Shown here: in pieces, positions 1 to 6,171 of the stretch
Layout of the letters: every line of letters starts with the position of its first letter
How positions within the stretch are numbered: position 1 is the first letter of the stretch
Origin: JBDTNK01 sp039933775
Lineage (GTDB): Bacteria; Chloroflexota; Limnocylindria; QHBO01
Length of the DNA: 11,789 nucleotides
NCBI GenBank assembly: GCA_039933775.1
Contig: JBDTNK010000061.1
Location: 1 to 11,789 of the forward strand
Reading direction: 5' to 3'
Notes under the pieces: generated by a model
Told to the model about the DNA's origin: nothing
Database searches by the model: none
The model's input: the letters and a program-made list of their open reading frames with translations, nothing else
Made by a program: the position numbers and the translations under genes

Positions 1-347
1 AGATGCGCGCGGACCCGCGCCATCAGCTCGCGCGGCGAAAATGGCTTCACCACGTAATCGTCGGCGCCGATGTCGAGCCCGATCACGGTGTCCCCCTCGC
101 CGCTGCGGGCCGTGAGCAGCAGGATGGGCACGTCCGACGCGTCACGGATCCGACGGCACACCTCGAAGCCGTCGATGCCCGGGAGCATGACGTCGAGCAG
201 GATGAGGTCGGGACGGTCGCGAAGGGCCATCTCGAGGGCCGCCTCGCCATCCGCGGCGAAGATGGCGCGATGTCCATCACGCTCCACGTACAGGCGGAGT
301 AGTTCGCGGATCTTGGCATCATCATCGACGAGCAGCACGGTCGCCAT
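1..347 (-). CDS. Response regulator, receiver domain (partial, C-terminus outside window)
   Basis: Reading leftwards from an ATG at 347 gives about 115 residues before the window edge. The sequence is a CheY-like receiver domain: acidic cluster D8-D9-D10, phospho-acceptor D52 in LLDVMLPG, conserved T79 and K101 in the VVKPFSPREL segment. The motif 'DIGADDYVVKPFSPRELMAR' is typical of OmpR/PhoB-class regulators, so a winged-helix DNA-binding domain is expected beyond the left edge, probably with a sensor kinase; neither is visible. A -10-like CATACT lies 8 nt upstream of the ATG, so the mRNA may be nearly leaderless. The phosphorelay role is established for the family; the stimulus is unknown. 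The receiver domain is certain; the OmpR subclass is an inference from the last 20 residues. Confidence 0.93.
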   Translation of the reverse strand, partial: MATVLLVDDDAKIRELLRLYVERDGHRAIFAADGEAALEMALRDRPDLILLDVMLPGIDGFEVCRRIRDASDVPILLLTARSGEGDTVIGLDIGADDYVVKPFSPRELMARVRAH

Positions 348-355
348 TGCGCAAG

Positions 356-361
356 AGTATG
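356..361 (-). promoter_or_regulatory. Possible -10 box of the response-regulator gene
   Basis: On the minus strand CATACT (5 of 6 to TATAAT with the last T in place, allowing C at position 1) is separated from the ATG at 347 by exactly 8 nt, which would put the transcription start within a few bases of the start codon. No convincing -35 was found 16-18 nt upstream. There is also no Shine-Dalgarno sequence, consistent with leaderless translation. Confidence 0.3.
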
Positions 362-402
362 GGCCGCGTGTGAAGGTCCGATGACCGCCGGCCACCCGCT
401 GA

Positions 403-420
403 AGCCCCGCCGTTGGGGCT
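403..420 (-). terminator. Hairpin downstream of the PAP2 gene
   Basis: AGCCCC and GGGGCT form a perfect 6-bp GC-rich stem with a 6-nt loop, 27 nt beyond the PAP2 stop codon in the direction of that gene's transcription and before the response regulator start. There is no T-tract after it, so it is at best a weak intrinsic terminator or an mRNA 3'-end stabiliser. Confidence 0.4.
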
Positions 421-447
421 GACGCTACGGCGCCGTCGCTGGACGGG

Positions 448-1419
448 CTATGCCGGTGTTCGGTCCGGTGTTGCCGCGACCACCCTGGTCCGGCGACGGC
501 TGAGCCGCCCGATAACGAGCCGAGTTCCGCAGTACGCCGCGGTCGCATAGGCGATCCCGCCCAGGACGTCGACCAGGTAGTGATCGCCGGTGAAGATCAC
601 CGCCCACCAGACCGCGATCGCGTAGAGCAACGCCAGCCATCCGATCCGTCCGAAGGCATGGCGCAGCACAAGGAACGAGAGGAATGGATATCCGGCGTGC
701 AGCGACGGGAACGCCGCGACGCTATTCGGGTTCACCCCGAAGAAGATGTACGAGGACAGCTGCTCCCCGTTCGGGTAGCCGAGGGCAGCGGCGATCACCG
801 CGAATGCGTCGGGCTTGAGGTAGTCGATCACCGGTAGCCCATCGGGCCCGCTGAGGAACCCCTGGTTCGCGGCATACCACGGGGGAGCGACCGGCAGTAA
901 CAGGAAGGTGATGAATCCCGTGAAGCTGAGCACGATGAAGGCAGCCACGTACTCGAAGTAGAGGGGGCGCCTCCGCAGCCAGAGCAGGAAGCCGGTCACG
1001 ACCGGCAGGGCGAAATGCAGCATATAGAGGATGGTCGCTACGATCGCCGCCGGCCCAACCCCGCTCGGAGGTGCGAGCCAGCCTTGGAGCAGCTGCGTCG
1101 GGAGATGGCCCAGCGCCAGGAAGCGCTCGGCGCCGATCACGTCATCGATGTGGACGGGGAACCCGGCCTCGTCCGCGATCCCGCGCATCAGCTCGTAGGC
1201 GAGGAAGATGACCACGAACGGCACCCAGTCGCGCAGGAAGAGCCATGTGCGTCCAATCAGGACCGCGATCAGCAGGAAGGCCACTGCCAGCACGTCAGGA
1301 TGGATCTCGAGCCCACCGCCGACCATCAGGGCCACGACCAACACGGCGTAGCCGGCGATGGCGAAGATCAGCCATCGCTCGTTCCGGGTGCGCAACTCTC
1401 CTTCGGGGACGCCGGACAT
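448..1419 (-). CDS. PAP2-superfamily membrane protein (phosphatase / inositolphosphotransferase-like)
   Basis: This 323-residue protein is mostly hydrophobic with about six to eight membrane segments. It carries the later PAP2 active-site signatures: S-L-H-A with H241 inside a PSLHAGYPF segment, and G-D-H-Y-L-V-D with H280 and D284 (nucleophile His and charge-relay Asp in the family). The layout, with an APPWYAANQ stretch before the catalytic motifs, resembles the PAP2_3/AUR1-like branch that handles phospholipid or phosphoinositol head groups at the membrane. The exact substrate cannot be read from the sequence. The ATG at 1419 is preceded by GAGG about 12 nt upstream. It lies 62 bp after the TetR stop on the same strand, so co-transcription with tetR is possible. 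Family assignment is firm; substrate is unknown. Confidence 0.88.
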   Translation of the reverse strand: MSGVPEGELRTRNERWLIFAIAGYAVLVVALMVGGGLEIHPDVLAVAFLLIAVLIGRTWLFLRDWVPFVVIFLAYELMRGIADEAGFPVHIDDVIGAERFLALGHLPTQLLQGWLAPPSGVGPAAIVATILYMLHFALPVVTGFLLWLRRRPLYFEYVAAFIVLSFTGFITFLLLPVAPPWYAANQGFLSGPDGLPVIDYLKPDAFAVIAAALGYPNGEQLSSYIFFGVNPNSVAAFPSLHAGYPFLSFLVLRHAFGRIGWLALLYAIAVWWAVIFTGDHYLVDVLGGIAYATAAYCGTRLVIGRLSRRRTRVVAATPDRTPA

Positions 1420-1481
1420 CAGCTCGCGCGCCTCAGGAGTCGGTCCATTGTGGGTCCGGCTTGACGAAGGCCTTCACAGCC

Positions 1482-2114
1482 TCATGGTATGCGATCGGCA
1501 ATCGTCGAAGCCCGGATCTCGCTGGGCAGAACGCCGGCAAGCCAAGCCTCGTAGTCGTCGGGGGACCAGCCGTGGTTCGACACGAGCCGCTCGTACAGCG
1601 AGGTGAGCGTCAGGGCGTCGAGGAGCGCCTCCACGCGTCGAGGGTCAAGCTCAGGCACGAGCTCAGCGAGCCGCTGGGCGAGCCGGGCGATCCCGCCGCT
1701 GCGCATCGCATTCGCCGCTGCGACCTCGGCCCGCATCGCGGGGTCTGCGGCCGCCGCACTCACGTCGATCATCACGATGTCGTGCCCGGCCTCCCAGCGC
1801 AGGCGGATCGATCTCGCGAATCGGCCGACCGCCTCGTCCAGGTCCGTCGCCGCGATGGCGGCGGCGTAGGCCTCCGACGCAGCTGGATTGGTGATCACCG
1901 ATCCACGCAGGGCGCCCAGGATATTCGCCTTCGACTCGAAGGCGGCGTACACGGTCTGGACCGCGACGCCGGCATCGGACGCGATCGCCCGGAGCGTCGT
2001 GGCCGCGTACCCGGCATCGCCGAACTGACGTCGTGCTGCATCGAGGATCCGGCGCCTCGTGACCGCCGCCTGTTCCGCGCGCAGGCTGCCGGCCGGACTC
2101 TTGACGTTCCTCAT
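1482..2114 (-). CDS. TetR/AcrR family transcriptional repressor
   Basis: The 210-residue protein has the standard layout: an N-terminal helix-turn-helix at about residues 19-65 (RRRILDAARRQFGDAGY, then TTLRAIASDAGVAVQTVYAAF, K62) and a variable all-helical ligand-binding domain after it. Family members dimerise on palindromic operators and release DNA when a small ligand binds; the ligand here is unknown. It is transcribed divergently from the SnoaL-like gene across a 66-bp spacer that contains a perfect palindrome, so autoregulation plus control of that gene is likely. The PAP2 gene follows 62 bp downstream and may be in the same transcript. The ATG at 2114 has no clear Shine-Dalgarno, but a -10 box sits 8 nt upstream. 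Confidence 0.93.
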   Translation of the reverse strand: MRNVKSPAGSLRAEQAAVTRRRILDAARRQFGDAGYAATTLRAIASDAGVAVQTVYAAFESKANILGALRGSVITNPAASEAYAAAIAATDLDEAVGRFARSIRLRWEAGHDIVMIDVSAAAADPAMRAEVAAANAMRSGGIARLAQRLAELVPELDPRRVEALLDALTLTSLYERLVSNHGWSPDDYEAWLAGVLPSEIRASTIADRIP

Positions 2115-2130
2115 CTCGGTGGAGTATAAG
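2101..2130 (+). promoter_or_regulatory. Predicted promoter of the SnoaL-like gene
   Basis: TTGACG (2101-2106) and TATAAG (2125-2130), each 5 of 6 to sigma-70 consensus and 18 bp apart, point rightwards. The start of transcription would be near 2137, leaving a leader of about 44 nt. The -35 lies inside the first codons of the TetR gene. The predicted start is immediately upstream of the palindrome at 2141-2155, so a bound repressor would block it. Confidence 0.55.
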
Positions 2131-2149
2131 ACATTGTCAATAGAGTCAA
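2123..2149 (-). promoter_or_regulatory. Predicted tetR promoter
   Basis: On the minus strand TTGACT (2149-2144) and TATACT (2128-2123) are separated by 15 bp, slightly short. The -10 is the same TATA core used by the opposite promoter. The start would fall within a few bases of the tetR ATG at 2114, giving an almost leaderless message. The -35 overlaps the palindromic operator, which fits autorepression. Confidence 0.45.
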
Positions 2150-2155
2150 ACTCTA
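2141..2155. promoter_or_regulatory. Palindromic operator, likely bound by the adjacent TetR protein
   Basis: TAGAGTCAAACTCTA is a perfect inverted repeat with 6-bp arms and a 3-bp centre, midway between the divergent tetR and SnoaL-like genes. A second, shorter inverted repeat GACATTGTC (2130-2138) lies next to it, centres 14 bp apart, so two dimers might bind. The palindrome is seen directly; binding by this TetR is inferred from position. Confidence 0.65.
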
Positions 2156-2180
2156 ACCAGATGGAAAGGGAACGCCGCCC

Positions 2181-2630
2181 ATGAGCGCCGACCAGCAGAC
2201 GATTGACCGCAACGTCGCAGCCACGCGTCGACTATTCGAGGAAGGCTTCACCCACGGCAACGCCGATGTGTGTGACGAGCTCGTTTCGGCCGACGCGATC
2301 GAGCATCAGCGCGGACTGAAGGCCGGCATCGATGGGGCGAAGGAGACGATTCGCACCCTCCACCAGTGGTTCAGCGACTTCGAGCTGATCATCGATGATC
2401 TCGTGGCGCAGGATGATCAGGTCTGGATTCGCGCGACCGGGCGCGGCCTCAATACGGGCAGCATCTTTGGCCGACCACCCACCGGTCGACGAATGGAGAT
2501 CACGGTGTTCGACCAGATTCGCTTCCGCGACGGGCAGCTCGTCGATCACTGGGGTGTCCCGGACCAGCTGGGTCTGCTGATGCAGCTCGGCCTCTTCGGT
2601 CGCCCCGAGCCGGCCGCCGTGGCGGGCTGA
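2181..2630 (+). CDS. SnoaL-like / ester cyclase family protein (NTF2-like fold)
   Basis: This 149-residue protein matches the SnoaL-like (NTF2-fold) pattern. A first helix (RNVAATRRLFEEGF) is followed by DELVSADAIEHQ, GAKETIRTLHQWFSDFELIIDDL, the FGRPPTGRR turn, and the strand pair ITVFDQIRFRDGQLVDHWGVPDQLGLLMQLG. SnoaL relatives catalyse aldol-type ring closure or act as small hydrolases/isomerases, but most soil-bacterial members are uncharacterised, so no reaction should be assigned. It is cytosolic with no signal peptide. An AAGGGAA ribosome site at 2166-2172 lies 8 nt before the ATG. Divergence from the TetR gene and the shared operator suggest that TetR controls it. Confidence 0.85.
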   Translation: MSADQQTIDRNVAATRRLFEEGFTHGNADVCDELVSADAIEHQRGLKAGIDGAKETIRTLHQWFSDFELIIDDLVAQDDQVWIRATGRGLNTGSIFGRPPTGRRMEITVFDQIRFRDGQLVDHWGVPDQLGLLMQLGLFGRPEPAAVAG

Positions 2631-2731
2631 GAGACGCCTGCCCGGTGGCCGTCAGACAGTCCCACCCTTGTCCGGCGCGGTGAAGGAATAGGCGCAGCTC
2701 TCGGGCTGGCGCTGGCTGGCTCACGGTCGCA

Positions 2732-4090
2732 TCACCCCAGCTCGCGGTGTGCCTTCGAGAACACCGATCCAAGCACGCGCGCTACGGTCGGGAAGGCATG
2801 GATCGTGTCCGCCAGCACGGCGAGCGGGATCTGCAGCTTGACGGCCAGCACGGCCTCATGGATGGACTCGCTCACCGCGGGGCCGGCCAGAAACACGCCC
2901 ACGACGGTCTTGGCGCTTCGGTCGACGACGATCGTGGTGTGTCCCTTGGCCTCGACCGTGTAGCCCTTGGCGGTCGTGGCGAGATCGGCGCTGAACTCTG
3001 CGGCATCGATTCCGCGCTCGCGAGCCTCCTCGAGACGAAGGCCGACCGAGGCCGCCTCGGGATCGGTGTAGATGGCGCGCGGGATGGCTGTGTGATCCGG
3101 TCGCACATCGTCGCCCAGGGCAAGCCGGGCGGCCATCTGCCCCTGGTAGTCCGCCAGGTGGGTGTGCATCTCGGGTCCGGCGACATCTCCCGCGATGTAC
3201 ACGCCATCGGCGAGCCGGAGCTGATCGTCTACCATGAGCTGCCCGCCGGTCGGCTCCACACCGATCGCGCCAAGGTTCAGGGTCTCGACCGGGAAGTCAC
3301 GGCCGACGGCCAACAGGATCTCGTGGCCCTCCACCGTCGACCCATCGCTCAGGTGGACCAGGTGGGCGCCGTCGGTGCCGTCGCGCGCGCTGATGCGCTC
3401 GGCCCGGACGTTGAGCCGGATCGTCACACCGTCGGCTTGGAGTGCTGCGGCAACGATCTCGCTGCTCTTCGGGTGATCCCTGTCGTTGATGCGCTCTCCG
3501 GAATGGACGAGGGTCACCGGGACGCCGTAGCGGGCGTACACCTGTGACAGCTCCACCCCGGTCGGTCCGGCACCGAGGATGACCAGTGACTTCGGCAGCT
3601 CGCGTGTCGACGTACCCTGACGGTTCGTCCACGGCTCGATCTCGTCGAGACCGGGAAGATCAGGAATGCGCGGATGCGACCCGACCGCCACGATGACGGC
3701 GCCCGCCTCCAGCTCAGTCTCTGCCCCGTCATGCATGGTGACGGTGAGGTGGCCCGGACCGGCGAAGCGAGCGGTGCCGCGGATCACGGTGGCCCCGGCT
3801 CCCTCCAGGGACGACACGTGGCCGCCGTCATCGGGCCAGTCGGTGCCCTCGCGGTTGATCATGTAATCGCGGAAGTCGCTCGCTTTCGGCCACCCGTAGT
3901 CGCCTCCCGCGTGGTGAACCGCGGCGGCGTGCAGCAGCGCCTTCGAGGGCATGCATGCCCAGAACGGGCAGGATCCGCCGAAGAGCTCCTTATCGATCAC
4001 GGCGACCGATGCGCCGCGGCCGGTGGCGAGATGGGCCGCGGCCTCGCCGGCGCCACCGGCGCCGATGACCACGATGTCGAAGCGTTGCAT
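2732..4090 (-). CDS. FAD/NAD(P)-dependent pyridine nucleotide-disulfide oxidoreductase, atypical C-terminus
   Basis: The 452-residue protein begins with an FAD-binding Rossmann motif (VVIGAGGAGEAAA, residues 7-19). A redox-active disulfide follows in GGSCPFWACMPSK (C41 and C46, normal four-residue spacing). The NAD(P)-binding motif LGAGPTGVELSQVYARYG and the second FAD motif GVYIAGDVAG come next, then the dimerisation domain. It is therefore a class I flavin disulfide reductase like dihydrolipoamide dehydrogenase and mercuric reductase. In place of the C-terminal HxHPT..E catalytic dyad it reads IHAFPTVARVL, so the acid-base His is Phe and the partner Glu is Arg. It also lacks the MerA terminal Cys pair. 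The substrate is unknown. GGAG 5-6 nt before the ATG supports this start. The gene stands alone on its strand, divergent from the GH15 gene. Confidence 0.9.
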   Translation of the reverse strand: MQRFDIVVIGAGGAGEAAAHLATGRGASVAVIDKELFGGSCPFWACMPSKALLHAAAVHHAGGDYGWPKASDFRDYMINREGTDWPDDGGHVSSLEGAGATVIRGTARFAGPGHLTVTMHDGAETELEAGAVIVAVGSHPRIPDLPGLDEIEPWTNRQGTSTRELPKSLVILGAGPTGVELSQVYARYGVPVTLVHSGERINDRDHPKSSEIVAAALQADGVTIRLNVRAERISARDGTDGAHLVHLSDGSTVEGHEILLAVGRDFPVETLNLGAIGVEPTGGQLMVDDQLRLADGVYIAGDVAGPEMHTHLADYQGQMAARLALGDDVRPDHTAIPRAIYTDPEAASVGLRLEEARERGIDAAEFSADLATTAKGYTVEAKGHTTIVVDRSAKTVVGVFLAGPAVSESIHEAVLAVKLQIPLAVLADTIHAFPTVARVLGSVFSKAHRELG

Positions 4091-4395
4091 AGATTCTCCA
4101 GTTGCATGGGGAGCGTCCGACGAGCCGATCGATAGGCCGTCCTCAGAAGGTCGTCCTCAGACCGAACTGCATGAGACAGGCCCGCCGGGTGGTTGATTGC
4201 CACCTCATGCTCGCAAAGAGCCCGAATGTCGACTATCAGCCGGCTCACACTCGGCGTTGGCGCCGACCGAGGGGTGGCGCAAGTGCGGAGCATCGTGGTG
4301 CCGCTGACAGTCGGCGGGCCGCGCCACCGGTATCCTCGTCCGATGCACCACTCACTCCCGCGAGCTTCGGCGGACGACGCCACCTCTTCTGCCGC
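4091..4395. other. 305-bp divergent intergenic region
   Basis: This spacer separates the leftward flavoprotein gene from the rightward GH15 gene. It holds a 10-bp direct repeat at 4138-4161. A plus-strand TATCCT at 4331-4336 could be a -10 box but lacks a properly spaced -35. The GH15 reading frame stays open through most of this region, but the translated product has no GH15 similarity and is biased toward Arg and Pro. No protein gene, tRNA or strong terminator was seen here. Confidence 0.6.
4138..4161. repeat. Tandem 10-bp direct repeat upstream of the flavoprotein gene
   Basis: CGTCCTCAGA occurs at 4138-4147 and again at 4152-4161, 14 bp apart, about 50-70 bp upstream of the flavoprotein ATG at 4090. 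Nine of these bases (CGTCCTCAG) recur at 11392-11400, just before the start of the HMA/merA operon. It could be a regulator half-site, but chance is not excluded. Confidence 0.4.
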
Positions 4396-6171
4396 ATGAG
4401 GTCGTCCGTCGCTGACTATGCGCTGCTCTCCGACTCACAATCTGCCGCGATGGTCGATCCGCGCGGATCGATCGATTGGTGGAGCGTCCCACGCTTCGAT
4501 TCGCCGTCGGTCTTCTCGCGGCTACTCGACCCGCGCGCGGGCCATTTCTCCATCAGGCCGGATGCCCCCTTTACCTCCACTCGCCGCTACCTACCGGACA
4601 CGCTGGTCCTCGAGACCACGTTCGAGACCGATGGCGGTCGCGTCCGCCTGATCGATGCGCTGTCATTGCAGCCGGGTGCGCGCAGCCACGACATCGGCAT
4701 GGAGTCGCCCCACGCACTGGTGCGCGTGGTCGAAGCGGAGGAAGGCCATGTGCCGATGCACCTTGAGCTGGTGCCGCGCTTCGAGTACGGCCTGACCGTG
4801 CCCCACGTCCGGCGCCGGGAGCGCGGCGTCATCGCGTTGGCCGGGGCAGACGAGCTGCACCTGCGCAGTGATGTCGGGATCGAGGTCGGGGAGGGGCGTG
4901 CAGAGACCCGCTTCGAGGCCCGCCCCGGTACACGCCAAACGTTCGTGCTGCAGTACCTCCCCGCGTTTGGAGCGGCGCTCGACACGCTGCCGGAGGCCGA
5001 AACGCTGCTCGAAGAGACGATTGCCGGTTGGACGTCCTGGGCGGCTGTTCACGATTCGTACCACGGCCCCGCTCGGGAGCTCGTGCGGCAGAGCGCCCTG
5101 GTGCTCCAGGGCCTGACGTACCAGCCCAGCGGCGGCGTCATCGCGGCCGCCACCACCTCGCTGCCGGAGATCATCGGCGGCTCGGCGAACTGGGACTACC
5201 GTTTCATCTGGCTTCGCGATCTGTCGCTGACGATGCGCGCCCTGTGGGTGGCGGCCTGCCCGTCGGAGGTTGGACGTCACCTCGAGCTCATCTGGCGCGC
5301 GCTGGGCGATGAGCGCGAGGCTCCAGTGCAGATCATGGTCGGCATCAACGGCGAGCGCGACCTCTCGGAGCGTCAGCTCGACCACCTCGCCGGCTTCCTC
5401 GAAAGCCGCCCGGTGCGGATCGGGAACGAGGCCTGGCGGCAGCGGCAGTTCGACGTGCTGGGCGAGGTGATCGACGCTGCTCACCTCATGCGCAACGAGC
5501 TCGGAGACCTCAGCTCCGAGATCCGCTCGCTGATCCGGCGGTTCGCGGACCGCGCCGCACGCGACTGGCGCGAGCCGGATGCGGGCATGTGGGAAGCGCG
5601 TGACCGCGAGCGACACTACACCTCCTCCAAGGTCATGCGCTGGGTGGCGCTCGACCGTGCCATCGACATGGCCGATCGGCTCGGCGACGGGATCAATGCC
5701 GACGGCTGGGGAGTGGCCCGCGAGGAGCTGCGCGATGACATCCTGCGTAACGCCTGGCGTGAAGAGACTGGCGCCTTCACCGGAGCCTACGGTTCGGACC
5801 AGCTCGACGCGTCGGTCCTGCTGCTGCCGATCGTCGGGTTCATCGATGCGCGTGAGCCACGTATGCGCGCCACGATCGAGGCGATTCAGCGCGAGCTGAC
5901 CGAGGGCCCGCACGTCCATCGCTGGGCCGACGATCCCAACGGCTTCATCATCTGCGGCTACTGGCTGGCGCAATGCCTCCATCTGCTCGGCGACCGTGAC
6001 GGTGCGCGGCGCCAGTTTCAAGCGCTGGCCGACCTTCGCAACGACGTGGGCCTGCTGGCCGAGATGGCCGACCCGAAAACTGGCGAGCTGATCGGTAACA
6101 TCCCGCAGGCGTTCAGCCACGTCGGTCTGGTCAACACCGCCTGGCGGCTGACGCAGGAGGTTGTCGGCTGA
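4396..6171 (+). CDS. Glycoside hydrolase family 15 enzyme (glucoamylase/trehalase type)
   Basis: The 591-residue protein starts with ADYALLSDSQSAAMVDPRGSIDWW, the usual N-terminus of bacterial GH15 proteins. An N-terminal beta-sandwich is followed by an (alpha/alpha)6 barrel from about residue 240. Barrel landmarks are GGSANWDYRFIWLRD (NWDYR at 265-269), GMWEARDRERHYTSSKVM with the likely general acid E400, LDASVLLLPIVGFI, and VGLLAEMADPKTG with the likely general base E556, then GNIPQAFSHVGLVNTA. GH15 enzymes invert the configuration while releasing glucose from alpha-glucans, or split trehalose in actinobacterial and archaeal members; sequence alone does not choose between these. No signal peptide, so cytosolic. 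The frame is open further upstream, but 4396 is chosen because family similarity begins there. No good Shine-Dalgarno is present. Its stop overlaps the next start by one base. Confidence 0.9.
   Translation: MRSSVADYALLSDSQSAAMVDPRGSIDWWSVPRFDSPSVFSRLLDPRAGHFSIRPDAPFTSTRRYLPDTLVLETTFETDGGRVRLIDALSLQPGARSHDIGMESPHALVRVVEAEEGHVPMHLELVPRFEYGLTVPHVRRRERGVIALAGADELHLRSDVGIEVGEGRAETRFEARPGTRQTFVLQYLPAFGAALDTLPEAETLLEETIAGWTSWAAVHDSYHGPARELVRQSALVLQGLTYQPSGGVIAAATTSLPEIIGGSANWDYRFIWLRDLSLTMRALWVAACPSEVGRHLELIWRALGDEREAPVQIMVGINGERDLSERQLDHLAGFLESRPVRIGNEAWRQRQFDVLGEVIDAAHLMRNELGDLSSEIRSLIRRFADRAARDWREPDAGMWEARDRERHYTSSKVMRWVALDRAIDMADRLGDGINADGWGVAREELRDDILRNAWREETGAFTGAYGSDQLDASVLLLPIVGFIDAREPRMRATIEAIQRELTEGPHVHRWADDPNGFIICGYWLAQCLHLLGDRDGARRQFQALADLRNDVGLLAEMADPKTGELIGNIPQAFSHVGLVNTAWRLTQEVVG
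6154..6160 (+). promoter_or_regulatory. Ribosome binding site inside the end of the GH15 gene
   Basis: CAGGAGG within the last GH15 codons lies 10 nt before the ATG at 6171. With the TGATG stop-start overlap it supports translational coupling of the two genes and fixes the start of the reductase. Confidence 0.65.

Noticed and set aside
4102..4395. The GH15 reading frame is open about 98 codons further upstream with an ATG at 4102.
   Set aside because: The extra stretch is Arg/Pro-rich without recognisable signal or domain, and family similarity begins exactly at the ATG at 4396. Long open frames are expected by chance at this GC content.
5932..5952. The GH15 enzyme reads DPNGF where many bacterial relatives have an E-G-x-F segment, suggesting a lost catalytic Glu.
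   Set aside because: The general base of GH15 more likely corresponds to the Glu in the later LLAE..DP.TG segment (E556), which is present. E400 and E556 have a spacing similar to that reported for GH15 trehalases. The variant is therefore probably not inactivating.
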